Source of the DNA: Chloroflexi bacterium UBA5177
Lineage (GTDB): Bacteria; Chloroflexota; UBA5177
DNA length: 17,008 bases
Assembly: GCA_002413265.1 (NCBI GenBank)
Contig: DHWR01000315.1
Coordinates: 1-17,008 of the forward strand
Reading direction: 5' to 3'
Shown here: positions 16,918-17,008 of the stretch, piece after piece
How positions within the stretch are numbered: position 1 is the stretch's first letter
Layout of the letters: every line of letters begins with the position of its first letter
Notes under the pieces: generated by a model
Databases searched by the model: none
What the model saw: the letters and a program-made list of their open reading frames with translations, nothing else
What the model was told of the DNA's origin: nothing
Position numbers and translations under genes: made by a program

Positions 16918-17008
16918 ATTCGGAATGAAATCGTGCTTCAGAACGAGGGCCGAAGGGCCGGCAACTCGGCGCCGGCTTCTACGTGACCCCGGGCCTGGGG
17001 CACCACGA
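16918..17008. other. Terminal 91 bases, no supported gene
   Basis: This is GC-rich sequence with a gccggc/gccggc inverted pair at 16957-16962 and 16971-16976. A plus frame near the edge reads QLGAGFYVTPGLGHH and could be the start of a coding region beyond the window, but it has no start codon or recognisable motif here. Confidence 0.3.

Overview
The window is about 17 kb of high-GC chromosomal DNA from a bacterium, probably a monoderm-type lineage of the Actinomycetota, Chloroflexota or Dormibacterota kind. This guess rests on GC-rich codon use, frequent GTG starts, a PlsY-type acyltransferase, a solute-binding protein with an ordinary signal peptide, and a large cyclase/ATPase/TPR regulator. 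The taxonomic call is inference only. No rRNA or phage genes are visible.

Layout. Bases 1-4044 hold a minus-strand Dpp/Opp-type ABC importer operon, read from right to left: solute-binding protein, DppB-like permease, DppC-like permease, and the start of a DppD-like ATPase that runs off the window. A strong hairpin separates the binding-protein gene from the permeases, and a 20-base palindrome lies upstream of the operon. Bases 4366-4486 are tRNA-Arg(CCG) and its terminator on the plus strand. Bases 4515-5339 (minus) encode a membrane HD-GYP protein that looks internally deleted. Bases 5622-9011 (minus) encode a class III nucleotidyl cyclase fused to an AAA/NACHT-like ATPase and TPR-type repeats. 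plsY (9107-9697, plus) diverges from it. Bases 9786-10371 (minus) hold an intact ribbon-helix-helix antitoxin behind a decayed toxin gene. Next come housekeeping or metabolic genes: an amidase (minus), pdxH (plus), zwf (minus) and an MBL-fold hydrolase (plus). They are arranged as divergent or convergent singletons rather than an operon.

The right end (15579-16917) is the most informative part. An IS110-family element of about 1180 bp is nested inside a 159-bp MITE-like element. Removing the IS110 DNA restores perfect 29-bp terminal inverted repeats, which fixes both IS110 ends to the base. On the transposase strand the core dinucleotide is CT, as known for IS621. The 175-bp region upstream of the transposase reads as a bridge RNA with two stem-enclosed loops. 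One loop carries guides matching the empty target site on both sides of CT. The other carries guides matching the element's own RE and LE ends. All four guide segments can be read from this window. The transposase itself carries a +1 frameshift, so this copy is probably inactive.

Several genes show decay or unusual substitutions: an Arg in place of the Walker A glycine in the ABC ATPase, loss of the first HD-GYP helix, the broken toxin, and the frameshifted transposase. The cyclase keeps its metal-binding and catalytic residues but has a non-canonical purine-selecting position.
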